Assembly: GCA_009936885.1 (NCBI GenBank)
Contig: JAACDT010000080.1
Span: 1 to 10,456, forward strand
Length of the DNA stretch: 10,456 nucleotides
Source of the DNA: Alphaproteobacteria bacterium
GTDB lineage: Bacteria; Pseudomonadota; Alphaproteobacteria; Puniceispirillales; Puniceispirillaceae
Direction of reading: 5' to 3'
This document shows, in pieces, positions 1 through 9,090 of the stretch. The position numbers were made by a program, and so were the translations under genes. How positions within the stretch are numbered: the first letter of the stretch is position 1; each line of letters starts with the position of its first letter. Under the pieces are notes generated by a model. That model saw only the letters and a program-made list of their open reading frames with translations, had not been told where the DNA came from and searched no databases.

Positions 1-320
1 CGTGCCTGATTAATAAGAGAGTGCGCTTGTGCCATAAAATCATGAAAATGCAGGCGCTGCTTATCACCGTCAGGACAAGCAGAAAAAAACAAATCCATCA
101 GCATTGTTTTTCCGCGCCCCACCCCGCCAAACAGGTAAATGCCTTTCAGAGCTGAGGGTGAGACCCAGAACTGCCATGATTTTTTTGTGTTTCTTAACAG
201 AGAAGAGTATAACGTATCTAGCTCTTTAATAGCGAGTGCTTGGCCCTCATCTGCCGTTAACTTTCCAGATGACAACAGCTTGTTGTATTTTTGTTGCGGT
301 GTTTCGTTAGCGTCTGACAC
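1..320 (-). CDS. zapE: ZapE/AFG1-family P-loop ATPase, N-terminal part (runs off left edge)
   Basis: This is the first 106 codons of an AFG1/ZapE-type AAA-like ATPase; the family is usually about 350-390 residues, so roughly two thirds is missing. Translation of the minus strand gives a Walker A motif GGVGRGKT (residues 65-72), preceded by LKGIYLF and followed by MLMDLFF, then RLHFHDFM (89-96). This block order is characteristic of the family. No ATG is available: the in-frame TAA upstream lies near the end of sdhB, so I chose GTG at 320-318, with a weak AGG about 12 nt before it. The gene starts 30 bp after the sdhB stop on the same strand and is probably co-transcribed with the sdh operon. 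In E. coli ZapE is linked to cell division under low oxygen, and mitochondrial AFG1 to turnover of respiratory-chain subunits. A role in respiratory-complex quality control is only an inference from this context. Confidence 0.88.
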   Translation of the reverse strand, partial: MSDANETPQQKYNKLLSSGKLTADEGQALAIKELDTLYSSLLRNTKKSWQFWVSPSALKGIYLFGGVGRGKTMLMDLFFSACPDGDKQRLHFHDFMAQAHSLINQA

Positions 321-350
321 AGGCTTTTCTACCTGACCAAAAAGTAGTGA

Positions 351-1133
351 TTAACTCTGCCTCTCAAGCATCTTTTGCTTAATCTCTCCAATTGCTTTGC
401 CAGGATTAAGCCCTTTTGGACATGTTTTTGCACAATTCATAATTGTATGACAGCGATATAAGCGGAATGGATCTTCTAATGCATCTAAACGCTCACCTGT
501 ATATTCATCTCTGCTATCAGCAATCCAGCGATAAGCCTGAAGCAATACAGCAGGGCCAAGATATCTATCCCCATTCCACCAATAGCTTGGACAAGAAGTC
601 GTACAGCTAAAACACAAAACGCATTCCCACATGCCATCAATTTCCTGGCGCTCTTCTGGCGATTGTTTGCGCTCTTTTCCTTCAGGTGCGGGTGTATCTG
701 TTTTGAGCCACGGCTCAATTGAGGTTAATTGCGCATAGGCATGCGTTAAATCTGGAACCAAATCTTTTACCACTGGCATATGCGGCAATGGGTAGATTTT
801 TACATCCCCCTTAACATCATCGATCGATTTTAGACAAGCAAGCGTATTCGTGCCATCAATATTCATAGAGCAAGAGCCACAAATTCCCTCTCTGCATGAA
901 CGCCTGAATGTCAGAGAGCTATCCACCTCAGATTTTATCTTAATCAGTGCATCCAAAATCATCGGACCACATTCATCAAGGTCTATCTCAAATTCATCCA
1001 TTCTTGGATTGTCATCATCATCAGGTGACCAGCGATAAATTGAAAATGTCTTTACATTCTGAGCTGCACTGTCAGCTGGAAAAACATTACCAGTTGTAAC
1101 CTTTGAATGTGCGGGAAGCGTAAATTCGGCCAT
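351..1133 (-). CDS. sdhB: Succinate dehydrogenase iron-sulfur subunit
   Basis: This is the electron-transfer subunit of complex II, carrying electrons from the SdhA flavin to the quinone site at the membrane anchor. It has 260 residues, a normal length. The N-terminal ferredoxin domain carries the [2Fe-2S] cysteines C80, C85, C88 and C100 (motif CREGICGSC). The C-terminal domain has C171, C174, C177 and C181 ([11 protein letters not shown]), then C228, C234 and C238. By homology C171/C174/C177/C238 bind [4Fe-4S] and C181/C228/C234 bind [3Fe-4S]. The SYWWN segment after C181 supplies the Trp expected near ubiquinone. The ATG at 1133-1131 has AGGA upstream and lies 15 bp after the sdhA stop, as the last sdh gene of the operon. 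All ligand residues are present, so the protein should be functional. Confidence 0.98.
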   Translation of the reverse strand: MAEFTLPAHSKVTTGNVFPADSAAQNVKTFSIYRWSPDDDDNPRMDEFEIDLDECGPMILDALIKIKSEVDSSLTFRRSCREGICGSCSMNIDGTNTLACLKSIDDVKGDVKIYPLPHMPVVKDLVPDLTHAYAQLTSIEPWLKTDTPAPEGKERKQSPEERQEIDGMWECVLCFSCTTSCPSYWWNGDRYLGPAVLLQAYRWIADSRDEYTGERLDALEDPFRLYRCHTIMNCAKTCPKGLNPGKAIGEIKQKMLERQS

Positions 1134-1148
1134 AATTACTTAATCCTA

Positions 1149-2939
1149 TTAATAAACACGTGCTACTGGAGGAATTGATTCTACTTCATTAGTGAGTGTT
1201 GTCATTGTCACATCACGATAAGCAACAGATGATTTATTATCATCATCTAACCACATAACAGTATGTTTCATCCAATTCTCATCATCTCTTTCAGTAAAAT
1301 CTTCATGAGCATGGGCGCCCCTTGATTCCTTGCGCTGTTCTGCAGAGCGAATGGTAACCAAAGCCTGACTCATCAGATTTTCTAATTCCATGGCTTCAAT
1401 TAAATCAGTATTCCAAATCAAAGATCTATCCTGAATGCCGATATTATTCATATCGCCTGCAATAGAATCCATGGTTTTAACGCCATCGGTTAGGGATTCG
1501 CCTGAGCGAAATACAGCCGCATATTTTTGCATCGCCTGTTGCATATCAAGCCTAAGCTCACCAGGCTGCCTGTCGCCTTTTGCGTGACGCATTCTATCAA
1601 GCCGTTCTATGGCACGATCTGTTGATTCTTTGGATACAGGCGCATGCGTTGCGCCAGGCGTCAACACTTCACTAGCGCGGTGCGCTGCTGCTCTGCCAAA
1701 AACCACAATATCAAGTAAAGAGTTAGTGCCAAGTCTGTTGGCTCCATGAACAGAAACACATGCTGCCTCGCCAATAGCCATTAATCCCTGAACTGTATTA
1801 TTAGGGTCGGTGGCAGTAGGAGATAACACCTCTCCATGATAGTTTGTTGGCACTCCACCCATATTATAATGCACTGTCGGCAATACTGGAATTGGCTCTT
1901 TTGTCACATCAACACCGCAAAAGATTTTAGCGGTTTCTGTAATGCCGGGTAGCCTCTTATGAAGTGTTTCTGGGTCAATATGCTCTAAGTGCAACAAAAT
2001 GTGGTCTTTCTTTGGACCAACACCTCTACCCTCATTAATTTCAATTGTCATAGAACGGCTAACTACATCACGGCTTGCTAAATCTTTTGCCGTTGGGGCA
2101 TAACGCTCCATAAAACGCTCCCCTTCTGAATTAGTCAGATAGCCGCCTTCTCCACGAGCGCCTTCAGTGATTAAAACGCCAGCTCCATAAACCCCTGTTG
2201 GGTGAAACTGAACAAACTCCATATCCTGAAGCGGCAAACCAGCGCGAAGCGCCATTGCATTACCATCACCGGTGCAGGTATGTGCAGATGTGCAAGAAAA
2301 ATAAACACGTCCATAACCACCTGTAGCAAGAACTGTGCGCTGCCCCAGAAAGCGATGGATAGAGCCATCTTCCATACATAATGCAACAATGCCCTGACAT
2401 GCACCATTATCATCCATGATTAAATCAATGGCGTAATATTCAACAAAAAATTCTGCCGCATGCTTGAGACATTGCTGATAAAGAGTATGCAATATTGCAT
2501 GACCTGTTCTATCTGCTGCAGCGCATGCCCGTCTTGCCATAGCCTTCCCGTAATCTAGCGTATGGCCTCCAAATGGTCTTTGGTAAATATTACCTTCATC
2601 TGTTCTAGAAAATGGAACACCGTAATGCTCTAACTCAATAACAGAGGGGATTGCCTCGCGGCACATATATTCAATGGCATCTTGGTCTCCAAGCCAGTCA
2701 GAGCCTTTAACCGTATCATACATATGATACCGCCAGCCATCTCCCTCGCCCATGTTATTCAGAGCAGCACCAATACCGCCTTGCGCTGCAACTGTATGCG
2801 AGCGAGTTGGAAACACTTTAGTTACGCATGCTGTGCGCAGACCTGAGGTTGCCATGCCTAGCGTTGCCCTCAATCCAGCTCCACCTGCTCCTACAACAAC
2901 CACATCATAATGATGATCTGTAATATCATACGTGCCCAT
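1149..2939 (-). CDS. sdhA: Succinate dehydrogenase flavoprotein subunit
   Basis: This is the catalytic subunit of complex II, oxidising succinate to fumarate in the TCA cycle on the cytoplasmic face of the inner membrane. It has 596 residues, normal for the family. The FAD-binding dinucleotide fold GAGGAG is at residues 17-22. The SHTVAAQGG motif carries H48, the expected site of covalent FAD attachment. The substrate site is complete: FHPTG (245-249), [10 protein letters not shown] (257-266), the likely proton-donor arginine R290 in SRDVVSR, H357 in HYNMGG, and R402 in [12 protein letters not shown]. The ATG at 2939-2937 follows a GAAGGTGA ribosome-binding site at good spacing. It lies 36 bp after sdhD and 15 bp before sdhB. 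No missing residues were seen. Confidence 0.99.
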   Translation of the reverse strand: MGTYDITDHHYDVVVVGAGGAGLRATLGMATSGLRTACVTKVFPTRSHTVAAQGGIGAALNNMGEGDGWRYHMYDTVKGSDWLGDQDAIEYMCREAIPSVIELEHYGVPFSRTDEGNIYQRPFGGHTLDYGKAMARRACAAADRTGHAILHTLYQQCLKHAAEFFVEYYAIDLIMDDNGACQGIVALCMEDGSIHRFLGQRTVLATGGYGRVYFSCTSAHTCTGDGNAMALRAGLPLQDMEFVQFHPTGVYGAGVLITEGARGEGGYLTNSEGERFMERYAPTAKDLASRDVVSRSMTIEINEGRGVGPKKDHILLHLEHIDPETLHKRLPGITETAKIFCGVDVTKEPIPVLPTVHYNMGGVPTNYHGEVLSPTATDPNNTVQGLMAIGEAACVSVHGANRLGTNSLLDIVVFGRAAAHRASEVLTPGATHAPVSKESTDRAIERLDRMRHAKGDRQPGELRLDMQQAMQKYAAVFRSGESLTDGVKTMDSIAGDMNNIGIQDRSLIWNTDLIEAMELENLMSQALVTIRSAEQRKESRGAHAHEDFTERDDENWMKHTVMWLDDDNKSSVAYRDVTMTTLTNEVESIPPVARVY

Positions 2940-2975
2940 TATATATTCACCTTCTCTACCGTAAGTTTTTATTCT

Positions 2976-3368
2976 TTAAATTGACACTATCTTAAACAGA
3001 GATAGTGCCGATAACGTTGCAAGCAAGATGAGTATTGCCTTTACAATCATTATTGAAGTAATTCGTCCCCATTCCGAGCCCACATAATCTTCTATAACTA
3101 CTTGAATACCAAGCATACAATGCCAAAATCCGGTTATAATCAGTAACAATAAAATAGCTGCATGGAATGGATTTTGAAGTAGGGATATCGCTTGGTTATA
3201 GTCAGAACCTGCAATCCTAAACACCAAATATATTGCTGACATAACCAGAGGAACCATAGCAATAGCTGTTAATCTCTGATGCCACCAGTGATGTACACCT
3301 GATTTAGCAGAGCCTAGTCCGCGAACCTTTGCAAGAGGTGTTCTCATCGAGTTTGTAGAACGTGCCAT
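2976..3368 (-). CDS. sdhD: Succinate dehydrogenase membrane anchor subunit SdhD
   Basis: This is the small hydrophobic anchor of complex II, which with SdhC holds heme b and forms the ubiquinone pocket. It has 130 residues. The N-terminus contains GVHHWWHQRLTAIA (residues 24-37), typical of alphaproteobacterial SdhD. Three membrane segments are visible at about 33-52, 69-91 and 104-127. The second holds FWHCMLGIQVVIEDYV, where H83 is the probable heme ligand and the IEDYV end is a conserved feature. The ATG at 3368-3366 lies 9 bp after the sdhC stop, with a weak TTAGGT upstream, which suggests translational coupling to sdhC. Identification rests on these motifs, the size and the position between sdhC and sdhA. 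Confidence 0.95.
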   Translation of the reverse strand: MARSTNSMRTPLAKVRGLGSAKSGVHHWWHQRLTAIAMVPLVMSAIYLVFRIAGSDYNQAISLLQNPFHAAILLLLIITGFWHCMLGIQVVIEDYVGSEWGRITSIMIVKAILILLATLSALSLFKIVSI

Positions 3369-3377
3369 TTTTATTAC

Positions 3378-3758
3378 CTAACTAAAAAATATAAATGCCC
3401 AGAAACCAACCGTCAGAACAACCATAGTTGCTAATGCTATTCGACCAGATGAATAAACACCTGAAATATCTAGTCCTTTTCCAAAATCCCAGAATAAATG
3501 ACGCACGCCGTTGCTTGCGTGATAAAACAACACCACTGAGTAACCAAACATTACAAATTGGCCAAGGGGATGAGATATCATCATGCTTACCACATTAAAA
3601 CTATTCTCTCCAAACGCCAGCGCCAGCAGCCAAGCTGTAAGCAAAACAGTTCCAGAGGTCAGAATAACAGCTGTGATTCTGTGCGTGATTGACATCACAG
3701 CCGGGAGTTGAAATCGCCATATGGATAGATGCGGCGATAAAGGGCGTGGACGAGACAT
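3378..3758 (-). CDS. sdhC: Succinate dehydrogenase cytochrome b556 subunit SdhC
   Basis: This is the large anchor subunit of complex II, the first gene of sdhCDAB. I start it at ATG 3758-3756, giving 126 residues that begin MSRPRPLSPHLSIWRF, the usual N-terminus and length. The longest open frame begins at 3857, but its extra 33 residues are not family-like. An AGGA lies 11 nt upstream of the chosen ATG. The SITHRITAV segment contains S23 and R27, matching the quinone-site residues of the family. FYHASNGVRHLFWDFGKG contains H80, aligning with the E. coli SdhC heme ligand H84. Membrane segments are at about 28-50, 64-83 and 106-125. The stop is TAG, and sdhD starts 9 bp further on. Confidence 0.95.
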   Translation of the reverse strand: MSRPRPLSPHLSIWRFQLPAVMSITHRITAVILTSGTVLLTAWLLALAFGENSFNVVSMMISHPLGQFVMFGYSVVLFYHASNGVRHLFWDFGKGLDISGVYSSGRIALATMVVLTVGFWAFIFFS

Positions 3759-3928
3759 AATTACATATTTCCTGTTTATATCTATATGGATCACAGGTAT
3801 AAGACAGCATCCTGCCAAAATCAACGAATCCAGCATTGATTCTGTCAATGTTTCCATGATCTAGGAAAAAGACTCTTTTTATTTAGATTCAGTTCCTTAA
3901 ATTGACACTAACAGCGCAAATAAAACAA
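3759..3928. other. Divergent intergenic control region between sdhC and the pyridoxal kinase gene
   Basis: These 170 bp separate two divergently read genes and must hold the start signals of both, unless the kinase gene is leaderless. Besides the candidate sdh promoter there is a small inverted repeat, AAAAAG-ACT-CTTTTT (3866-3880), which is too A/T-rich to call a terminator. No clear ribosome-binding site precedes either possible start of the plus-strand gene. No small gene or RNA was recognised here. Confidence 0.5.
3796..3824 (-). promoter_or_regulatory. Candidate sigma-70-like promoter for sdhCDAB
   Basis: On the minus strand a TTGATT box (3824-3819) is followed after exactly 17 nt by TATACC (3801-3796), with 4 of 6 matches to each consensus box. 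The predicted transcript would start near 3788, leaving a leader of about 30 nt before sdhC. A stand-alone TTGACA also occurs further upstream (about 3847-3842) but has no convincing -10 partner. AT-rich sequence produces such matches by chance, so the call is tentative. Confidence 0.3.
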
Positions 3929-4723
3929 ATGAAAACACTCTCTATTCTATCCATACAGTCTTCGGTTGTATCTGGACGCGTTGGAAATTCAGCGGCGGTG
4001 CCGATTCACTCCTTATTTGAGCAAGAAACGTTGCGTGTTGATAGCGTCGTTCTTGCAGCACATCCTGGTATTATGCGTGCTACTAAATTTATCCCGCCCA
4101 TTGAACAAATGAGGTGCTTGTTACAAGAACTACGCGACGTAAAACCATCAAGCGAAATTAATGCAATACAAACTGGTTATCTAGGTGAGATAGAACAAGT
4201 TAATGTTATTCTCTCATTTATAACAGACCATCCGAATTCTTTATATGTTTATGACCCCGTATTTGGCGATAATGGCGCTCTCTATGTGGATAGCCTAATT
4301 GCAGAGAAATCAAAATCTACCCTATTACCGCTTGCAACAATCACAACGCCTAATATGTTTGAATTATCCTATCTCTCGCAAACGGAGGTAACAGGCATTG
4401 ATAGCGCGATTAAAGCCAGCAAAATTATTCAGTCAAACGGTCCTGAATGGGTGTTATCAACTGGTATTTATTCAGGCGAGAATGAAATTGCAGATATTTT
4501 AGTTACCCCTAATGATGTCCGTATTTTTAGTCATAAACGACAGAGTACTGGCGTTTCTGGTGCGGGGGATACGCTGACTGCCATTCTTACATCTTTGCTG
4601 GTTTCAGGTGAACCACTTGAAAATGCAGCTCGCAAAGCCTGTAATATTACGCAATCCCTTATCGGCCTATCTAACTCGCCTCAATCCATGCCGCCTTTGA
4701 CACTAGATTTACTTCGCAAATAA
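3929..4723 (+). CDS. pdxK: Pyridoxal kinase-like protein (ribokinase/PfkB superfamily)
   Basis: Probably phosphorylates pyridoxal (and perhaps pyridoxine or pyridoxamine) with ATP in the B6 salvage route, making pyridoxal phosphate in the cytoplasm. Family marks in order, numbered from the ATG at 3929 (264 residues): SIQSSVVSGRVGNSAAVP (8-25), the vitamin-binding N-terminus; TGYLG (82-86); DPVFGDNGALYV (109-120), the PdxK/PdxY signature; TPNMFEL (140-146); and SGAGD (210-214) with probable catalytic base D214. PdxK proteins more often have GTGD. At 264 residues it is slightly shorter than the usual 280-290. The frame is open from a TTG at 3902, but residues before MKTLSILSIQ are not family-like, so I prefer ATG 3929; neither start has a visible ribosome-binding site. 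It is the only plus-strand gene here and converges on asd with 17 bp between stops and no evident terminator. PdxK versus PdxY cannot be settled; a hydroxymethylpyrimidine kinase (ThiD) is less likely. Confidence 0.82.
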   Translation: MKTLSILSIQSSVVSGRVGNSAAVPIHSLFEQETLRVDSVVLAAHPGIMRATKFIPPIEQMRCLLQELRDVKPSSEINAIQTGYLGEIEQVNVILSFITDHPNSLYVYDPVFGDNGALYVDSLIAEKSKSTLLPLATITTPNMFELSYLSQTEVTGIDSAIKASKIIQSNGPEWVLSTGIYSGENEIADILVTPNDVRIFSHKRQSTGVSGAGDTLTAILTSLLVSGEPLENAARKACNITQSLIGLSNSPQSMPPLTLDLLRK

Positions 4724-4740
4724 GCCTTTTACCGACTATT

Positions 4741-5784
4741 TTACTGAGAGCCCATATTAAAATAATCTTGAGCAACTGCGAGCTCTGCAATCTGAACAGA
4801 GTTCAGAGCGGCGCCTTTGCGCAAATTATCTGAAACACACCAGAACACAAATCCGTTTTCTACTGTGTTATCTTTGCGAATTCTGCTTACGAACACTAAA
4901 TCATCTCCTGCACACTCAATAGGGGTAACATACCCCTCGTCAGAGCGCATATCAATGATAGCTAGCCCTTCTGCTTTACGAAATAGATCACGTATCTTTT
5001 TCTCATCAAACGATTTTTCAGTCTCGACAAACACAGCCTCTTAGTGACCAATAAATACAGGAATGCGAACACAATGCGCGACAAGCTTTATATCAGGGTC
5101 TAGAATTTTTGCAGTTTCAACCTGCATTTTCCATTCTTCTTTAGTAAATCCATCATCCATAAATACATCTATATGCGGTATTGCGTTAAAGGCAATTTGC
5201 TTTGTAAATATTTCTGGTGTCACTGTGTCATTCACAAAGATGCCTTTGGTTTGGTTGAATAATTCATCCATACCCTGACTACCTGCACCAGAAGTTGCCT
5301 GATAGGTGGAGACAACCACACGCTTGATTTTTAGCGCATCATGAATAGGCTTTAACGCAACCACAAGCTGAGCTGTTGAACAATTTGGGTTAGCGATAAT
5401 ATTTTTGCCTTTGTTTTCAATCTTTGCCTGCATTAGCGTGTGCGGATTAACCTCTGGCACAATAAGGGGGACGTCTGGATCCATCCGAAATGCAGAACTA
5501 TTATCAATAACCAAACATCCCGCCTGACCAGCCTTGGGTGCGTGTATCTTGGAGAGTTCCCCACCAGCGGAAAATAAGGCAATATTTACTTTGGAAAAGT
5601 CAAATTTATCAAGGGATGTAACCTTGATAACACCCTCATCCCCATAGGAGATTTCTTTTCCAGCCGACTTTTCACTAGCAAGAGCAAATACCTCATCAGC
5701 AGGAAAGTTACGCTCGCTCAATGTCTGAAGCATTTCCCTGCCAACAGCGCCTGTTGCACCTGCAACAGCTACTTTATGTCCCAT
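4741..5784 (-). pseudogene. asd: Aspartate-semialdehyde dehydrogenase, interrupted by one in-frame stop
   Basis: Asd reduces aspartyl phosphate to aspartate semialdehyde with NADPH, the branch point to lysine/diaminopimelate, threonine and methionine. The frame starts at ATG 5784-5782, with a strong AAGGAG site 6 nt before it. The NADPH fold GATGAVGRE (9-17), catalytic C135 in ANPNCSTAQL, TSGAGSQGMDEL (164-175) and R240/H247 in CVRIPVFIGH are all present. Then comes TAA at 5043-5041, and the same frame continues EAVFVETEKSF and later GYVTPIECAG and DNLRKGAALNSVQIAE to a second TAA at 4741. Family members read GHSEAV here, so TAA stands for a serine; one C-to-A change from TCA explains it. With that residue restored the protein is 347 residues, full length. 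As written, translation stops just after the catalytic His and loses the C-terminal dimer region. A restart at GTG 5034 lacks a well-spaced ribosome-binding site and could not supply the catalytic Cys. It lies 60 bp after leuB. Confidence 0.88.
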
Positions 5785-5844
5785 AAGAAACTCCTTCTAA
5801 AATGCCCCGCCTAAAATACCCAACTCGCCAAGTGCTTTTTTATC

Positions 5845-6960
5845 TTAGCGCGCTAGCCTGTCCATTGAGTCTATAACCGCCTGTGTCATTTGGTCAGTGC
5901 CAACAGCTTGCGCATCCTTCGACATAATATCTGCGGTTCGCTTTCCCGTTGCTAATGCATCGCTAACAGCATTTTCAACAAGGTCTGCTTCTTCTGGCTG
6001 GTCGAAACTATATCTTAGCATCATCGCAAAACTTAAAAGCTGAGCTAATGGATTAGCCAGATTCTTGCCCGCAATATCAGGCGCTGAGCCGTGAACTGGC
6101 TCGTACATAGCGCGCGGTAAGTTTGTTTCAGGGTCAGGCGCACCAAGTGATGCAGATGGCAACATGCCAAGAGAGCCTGTCAGCATTGCAGCACAATCAG
6201 ACAGTAAATCGCCAAATAGATTATCAGTTACAATCACATCAAACTGTTTTGGGTTGCGCACCAGCTGCATCGCACAATTATCTGCATACATATGAGATAG
6301 GGCTACCCCTTCTCCCTCTGCTTCATGTAATTCGGTCATCACCTCACGCCATAGAACGCCTGATAGCATGACATTTGCTTTTTCAACAGACGTTAACCTA
6401 CCATCACGTTTTCTAGCCAAATCTAGGCCAACTCTGCCAATGCGCTCTATCTCACTCGTAGTATAAGCATTTGTATCATAGCCTTTTTTCTGGCCATCAC
6501 TCATCTCGTCAATACCGCGCGGCTCTGCAAAATATACACCGCCGCATAATTCACGCAAAATCAGAATATCAAGTCCAGATATAACCTCTGGCTTAAGTGT
6601 AGATGCTTCAACGAGAGGTTCAAAAACCAATGCAGGGCGTAAATTTGCAAATAAATCAAGCTCTTTGCGTAGTGCAAGCAACCCACGCTCTGGCTTTAAC
6701 TCAAATGGCAAATCATCATATTTTGGATTGCCAACGGCCCCAAATAATACAGCATCACTCGCGATTGAATCTGCAAGTGTGTCATCCGTGAGAGGCACAC
6801 CATGCGCTTCATAAGCAACGCCGCCAACCAGCCCCTCAGAGACATCAAATCCCAATGAGCGGTGCTTTGCCAGCCATTCCATTACTTGCATATTGGCATG
6901 CATGACTTCTTGACCGATACCGTCTCCGGCGAGAACCATCACTTTTCTATTCGATGCCAT
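5845..6960 (-). CDS. leuB: 3-Isopropylmalate dehydrogenase
   Basis: Catalyses the third step of leucine synthesis, NAD-dependent oxidative decarboxylation of 3-isopropylmalate to 2-oxoisocaproate; cytoplasmic, normally a homodimer. It has 371 residues, a usual length. Visible blocks are AGDGIGQEV (11-19), [14 protein letters not shown] (97-110) with substrate arginines, [15 protein letters not shown] (135-149) with R136 and Y143, the lysine K194 in [15 protein letters not shown] (225-233) with D227, [11 protein letters not shown] (245-255) with the metal-binding aspartates, and the NAD-binding [18 protein letters not shown] (287-304). The common T in RELTGG is C here, a minor variation. ATG 6960-6958 has AGGA 9 nt upstream. 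The 85 bp between leuD and leuB hold no recognised gene or terminator, so it is probably in the leuCDB-asd transcript. Confidence 0.98.
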   Translation of the reverse strand: MASNRKVMVLAGDGIGQEVMHANMQVMEWLAKHRSLGFDVSEGLVGGVAYEAHGVPLTDDTLADSIASDAVLFGAVGNPKYDDLPFELKPERGLLALRKELDLFANLRPALVFEPLVEASTLKPEVISGLDILILRELCGGVYFAEPRGIDEMSDGQKKGYDTNAYTTSEIERIGRVGLDLARKRDGRLTSVEKANVMLSGVLWREVMTELHEAEGEGVALSHMYADNCAMQLVRNPKQFDVIVTDNLFGDLLSDCAAMLTGSLGMLPSASLGAPDPETNLPRAMYEPVHGSAPDIAGKNLANPLAQLLSFAMMLRYSFDQPEEADLVENAVSDALATGKRTADIMSKDAQAVGTDQMTQAVIDSMDRLAR

Positions 6961-7045
6961 AAACTTATCCTAACCTTATTTCTTTATATTATCGCGCTGT
7001 AATATGCTGTGATATAATGGGTGCTCTTCTGTATTAGATATATAA

Positions 7046-7651
7046 TTACAACCAAGGCATGCTTGATTTTCGGTCTTCTTCATAAGAGCCAATAGCCTCT
7101 GTTTTTTCGAGTGTTAGCCCAATATCATCAAGACCATTTAAAAGACATTCTTTGCGAAATGGATCTATATCAAATGAGATGGCAGCGCCATTTGGGCGCG
7201 AAATAGTCTGAGATTCCAAATCTATTTTTAACTCTGGGTTTTCAGTATCCGAAGCATCCGCCAACAAAGCGTTTCTTTCATCAAGGCTGACTTCAATAGG
7301 AAGAATTCCATTTTTAAAACAGTTATTATAAAAGATATCTGCAAAGCTGGTTGAAATAACACATCTGATTCCATAATCGAGTAAAGCCCATGGCGCATGC
7401 TCACGACTAGACCCACACCCAAAATTATCGCCAGCCACCAGAATTTGAGATTGACGGTAAGCAGGTTTATTCAAAACAAAATCAGCTTTTTCATCGCCAT
7501 CATTTGTAAAGCGCATTTCAAAAAACAGGCTTTTACCTAATCCAGAACGCTTAATTGTTTTCAGGAATTGCTTTGGAATGATCATATCTGTATCGATATT
7601 GATAATATCCATAGGCGCGGCAATACCTTCTAATTTATCAAATTTTTGCAT
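7046..7651 (-). CDS. leuD: 3-Isopropylmalate dehydratase small subunit
   Basis: LeuD is the swivel-domain partner of LeuC; the complex isomerises 2-isopropylmalate to 3-isopropylmalate in leucine synthesis. From ATG 7651-7649 it has 201 residues, the normal size, beginning [20 protein letters not shown]. The frame is open back to 7801, but that extension overlaps the end of leuC and is not LeuD-like. Motifs are [14 protein letters not shown] (18-31), [17 protein letters not shown] (74-90) and [15 protein letters not shown] (104-118), all typical. The start lies 13 bp after the leuC stop, and its ribosome-binding site overlaps that stop, so the two subunits are probably translationally coupled. 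Confidence 0.98.
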   Translation of the reverse strand: MQKFDKLEGIAAPMDIINIDTDMIIPKQFLKTIKRSGLGKSLFFEMRFTNDGDEKADFVLNKPAYRQSQILVAGDNFGCGSSREHAPWALLDYGIRCVISTSFADIFYNNCFKNGILPIEVSLDERNALLADASDTENPELKIDLESQTISRPNGAAISFDIDPFRKECLLNGLDDIGLTLEKTEAIGSYEEDRKSSMPWL

Positions 7652-7659
7652 TCTTTCAG

Positions 7660-7666
7660 CTCCCTT
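7660..7666 (-). promoter_or_regulatory. leuD ribosome-binding site overlapping the leuC stop codon
   Basis: The minus strand reads AAGGGAG, with 8 nt before ATG 7651. It decides the leuD start in favour of the short form and shares bases with the leuC TAA (7667-7665), an arrangement that favours coupled synthesis of the two isomerase subunits. Confidence 0.8.
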
Positions 7667-9068
7667 AAAGTTCTCTGATATCTGCAAGATGACCTGTAAC
7701 GGCTGCTGCAACTGCCATCTCTGGACTGACAAGATGCGTGCGACGACCACGACCTTGACGCCCTTCAAAGTTTCTATTGGAGGTTGATGCCGCGCGCTCA
7801 CCTTCTGAGAGTTTATCAGCGTTCATAGCAAGACACATCGAGCATCCAGGTTCACGCCAGTCAAATCCAGCTTCTTTGAAAATTTTATCAAGACCTTCTT
7901 CTTCAGCCATCTGTTTTACCAAACCAGAACCAGGAACAACCATTGCCCTTAGACCTGATTTTACTTTTTTCCCTTCAACAATACCTGCGGCCGCTCTCAA
8001 ATCTTCAATACGGCTGTTTGTGCAAGACCCAATAAATACAGTGTCAATTTCAATATCTGTTAGTTTCTGTCCTGCCTGAAGCCCCATATAATCCAGACTG
8101 CGCTCGATTTTTGCTTTTAAGACTGGATCTGATATTTTCGCTGGGTTAGGTACTGAATCTGTAATAGGCAATGCATCTTCAGGGCTTGTCCCCCATGTCA
8201 CTGTTGGAACAATTTCAGATGCTTGCAATGTGACTTCTGTATCGTAAATAGCGCCATCATCTGACGGCAGGCTTTGCCACCATTTAACAGCCTTATCCCA
8301 TAATTCAGAAGAAGGTGCCATTGGCTTGCCCTTAATATAAGCAAATGTTTTCTCGTCAGGAGCAACCATTCCAGCACGTGCGCCAGCTTCAATCGCCATA
8401 TTACACACAGTCATGCGCCCTTCCATCGATAATTCTTTTATCGCCTGACCTGCAAATTCGATAACATGACCTGTTCCACCAGCTGTCCCAATCTTTCCAA
8501 TAATAGCAAGAATGATATCCTTTGCCGTAACAAAGGCGCCAACTTCGCCAGATACTGTTATACGCATATTTTTTGCAGGACGCTGAATTAATGTCTGGGT
8601 TGCAAGGACATGCTCCACTTCAGAGGTACCAATGCCAAATGCCAAAGCACCAAATGCACCATGTGTTGCAGTATGCGAATCACCGCATACTATTGTCATT
8701 CCAGGCTGAGTAAAACCCTGCTCAGGGCCTATGACATGCACAATACCTTGCCTGATATCATCCATTGAAAAATAAGGAATACCAAAATCGGCGGCATTTT
8801 GTGCCAATGTTTCAACCTGCAATCTGCTTTCTGCATCTGCAATACCTTGAGAGCGATCTGATGTAGGCACATTATGATCTGCTACAGCAAGCGTGCGAGC
8901 GGGCTCTCTTACAGGACGAGAGGCATTTCGCAATCCCTCAAATGCCTGCGGGCTTGTAACCTCATGAACCAAATGTCTGTCGATATAAATAAGTGAAGTG
9001 CCATCTTCTGCCTGATGAATTAGGTGCGCACCCCATATTTTATCAAATAACGTACGTGGCTTTGCCAT
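7665..9068 (-). CDS. leuC: 3-Isopropylmalate dehydratase large subunit
   Basis: LeuC is the [4Fe-4S] aconitase-family catalytic subunit of isopropylmalate isomerase (second step of leucine synthesis). It has 467 residues, a normal length. Visible features are [14 protein letters not shown] at the N-terminus, [13 protein letters not shown] (35-47), VADHNVPT (62-69), the conserved [20 protein letters not shown] (128-147), [17 protein letters not shown] (345-361) and [12 protein letters not shown] (405-416). C349, C409 and C412 are the expected cluster ligands. The C-terminal [11 protein letters not shown] and [12 protein letters not shown] blocks are also present. ATG 9068-9066 has AGGAG 5-6 nt upstream. 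It is followed by leuD after 13 bp, and the 99 bp before it contain the palindrome and possible promoter described separately. Confidence 0.98.
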   Translation of the reverse strand: MAKPRTLFDKIWGAHLIHQAEDGTSLIYIDRHLVHEVTSPQAFEGLRNASRPVREPARTLAVADHNVPTSDRSQGIADAESRLQVETLAQNAADFGIPYFSMDDIRQGIVHVIGPEQGFTQPGMTIVCGDSHTATHGAFGALAFGIGTSEVEHVLATQTLIQRPAKNMRITVSGEVGAFVTAKDIILAIIGKIGTAGGTGHVIEFAGQAIKELSMEGRMTVCNMAIEAGARAGMVAPDEKTFAYIKGKPMAPSSELWDKAVKWWQSLPSDDGAIYDTEVTLQASEIVPTVTWGTSPEDALPITDSVPNPAKISDPVLKAKIERSLDYMGLQAGQKLTDIEIDTVFIGSCTNSRIEDLRAAAGIVEGKKVKSGLRAMVVPGSGLVKQMAEEEGLDKIFKEAGFDWREPGCSMCLAMNADKLSEGERAASTSNRNFEGRQGRGRRTHLVSPEMAVAAAVTGHLADIREL

Positions 9069-9090
9069 AATTGTCTCCTCTTAGGTAATA

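Noticed and set aside
139..336. Plus-strand open frame opposite zapE, and similar frames opposite or inside sdhB, sdhA, asd, leuB, leuC and trmD
   Set aside because: They lie in shadow frames of well-identified genes, show no family features and have no ribosome-binding sites of their own.
3759..3857. 33-residue upstream extension of sdhC
   Set aside because: It lacks family similarity; the chosen ATG gives the standard SdhC N-terminus and length.
3866..3880. AAAAAG-ACT-CTTTTT inverted repeat as a terminator
   Set aside because: The stem has a single G-C pair, and it lies in a divergent promoter region where no transcript is expected to end.
3902..3907. TTGACA as a -35 box for the kinase gene
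   Set aside because: It is only 21 bp upstream of ATG 3929, too close to allow a -10 box and transcript start before the gene, and no -10 follows at proper spacing.
2976..3910. Repeated 14-mer TTAAATTGACACTA at 2976-2989 and 3897-3910
   Set aside because: One copy is the sdhD 3' end and the other lies before the kinase gene. A 14-bp match is only mildly unexpected in an AT-rich 10-kb window, and no shared role is apparent.
5041..5043. Recoding of TAA as an amino acid
   Set aside because: sdhA, sdhB, sdhD, leuD, leuC, rplS, trmD and rimM all end at TAA at the expected family length, so TAA is a normal stop in this genome.
7652..7801. 50-residue upstream extension of leuD
   Set aside because: It overlaps the leuC coding end in another frame and is not LeuD-like, while the shorter start has a good ribosome-binding site.
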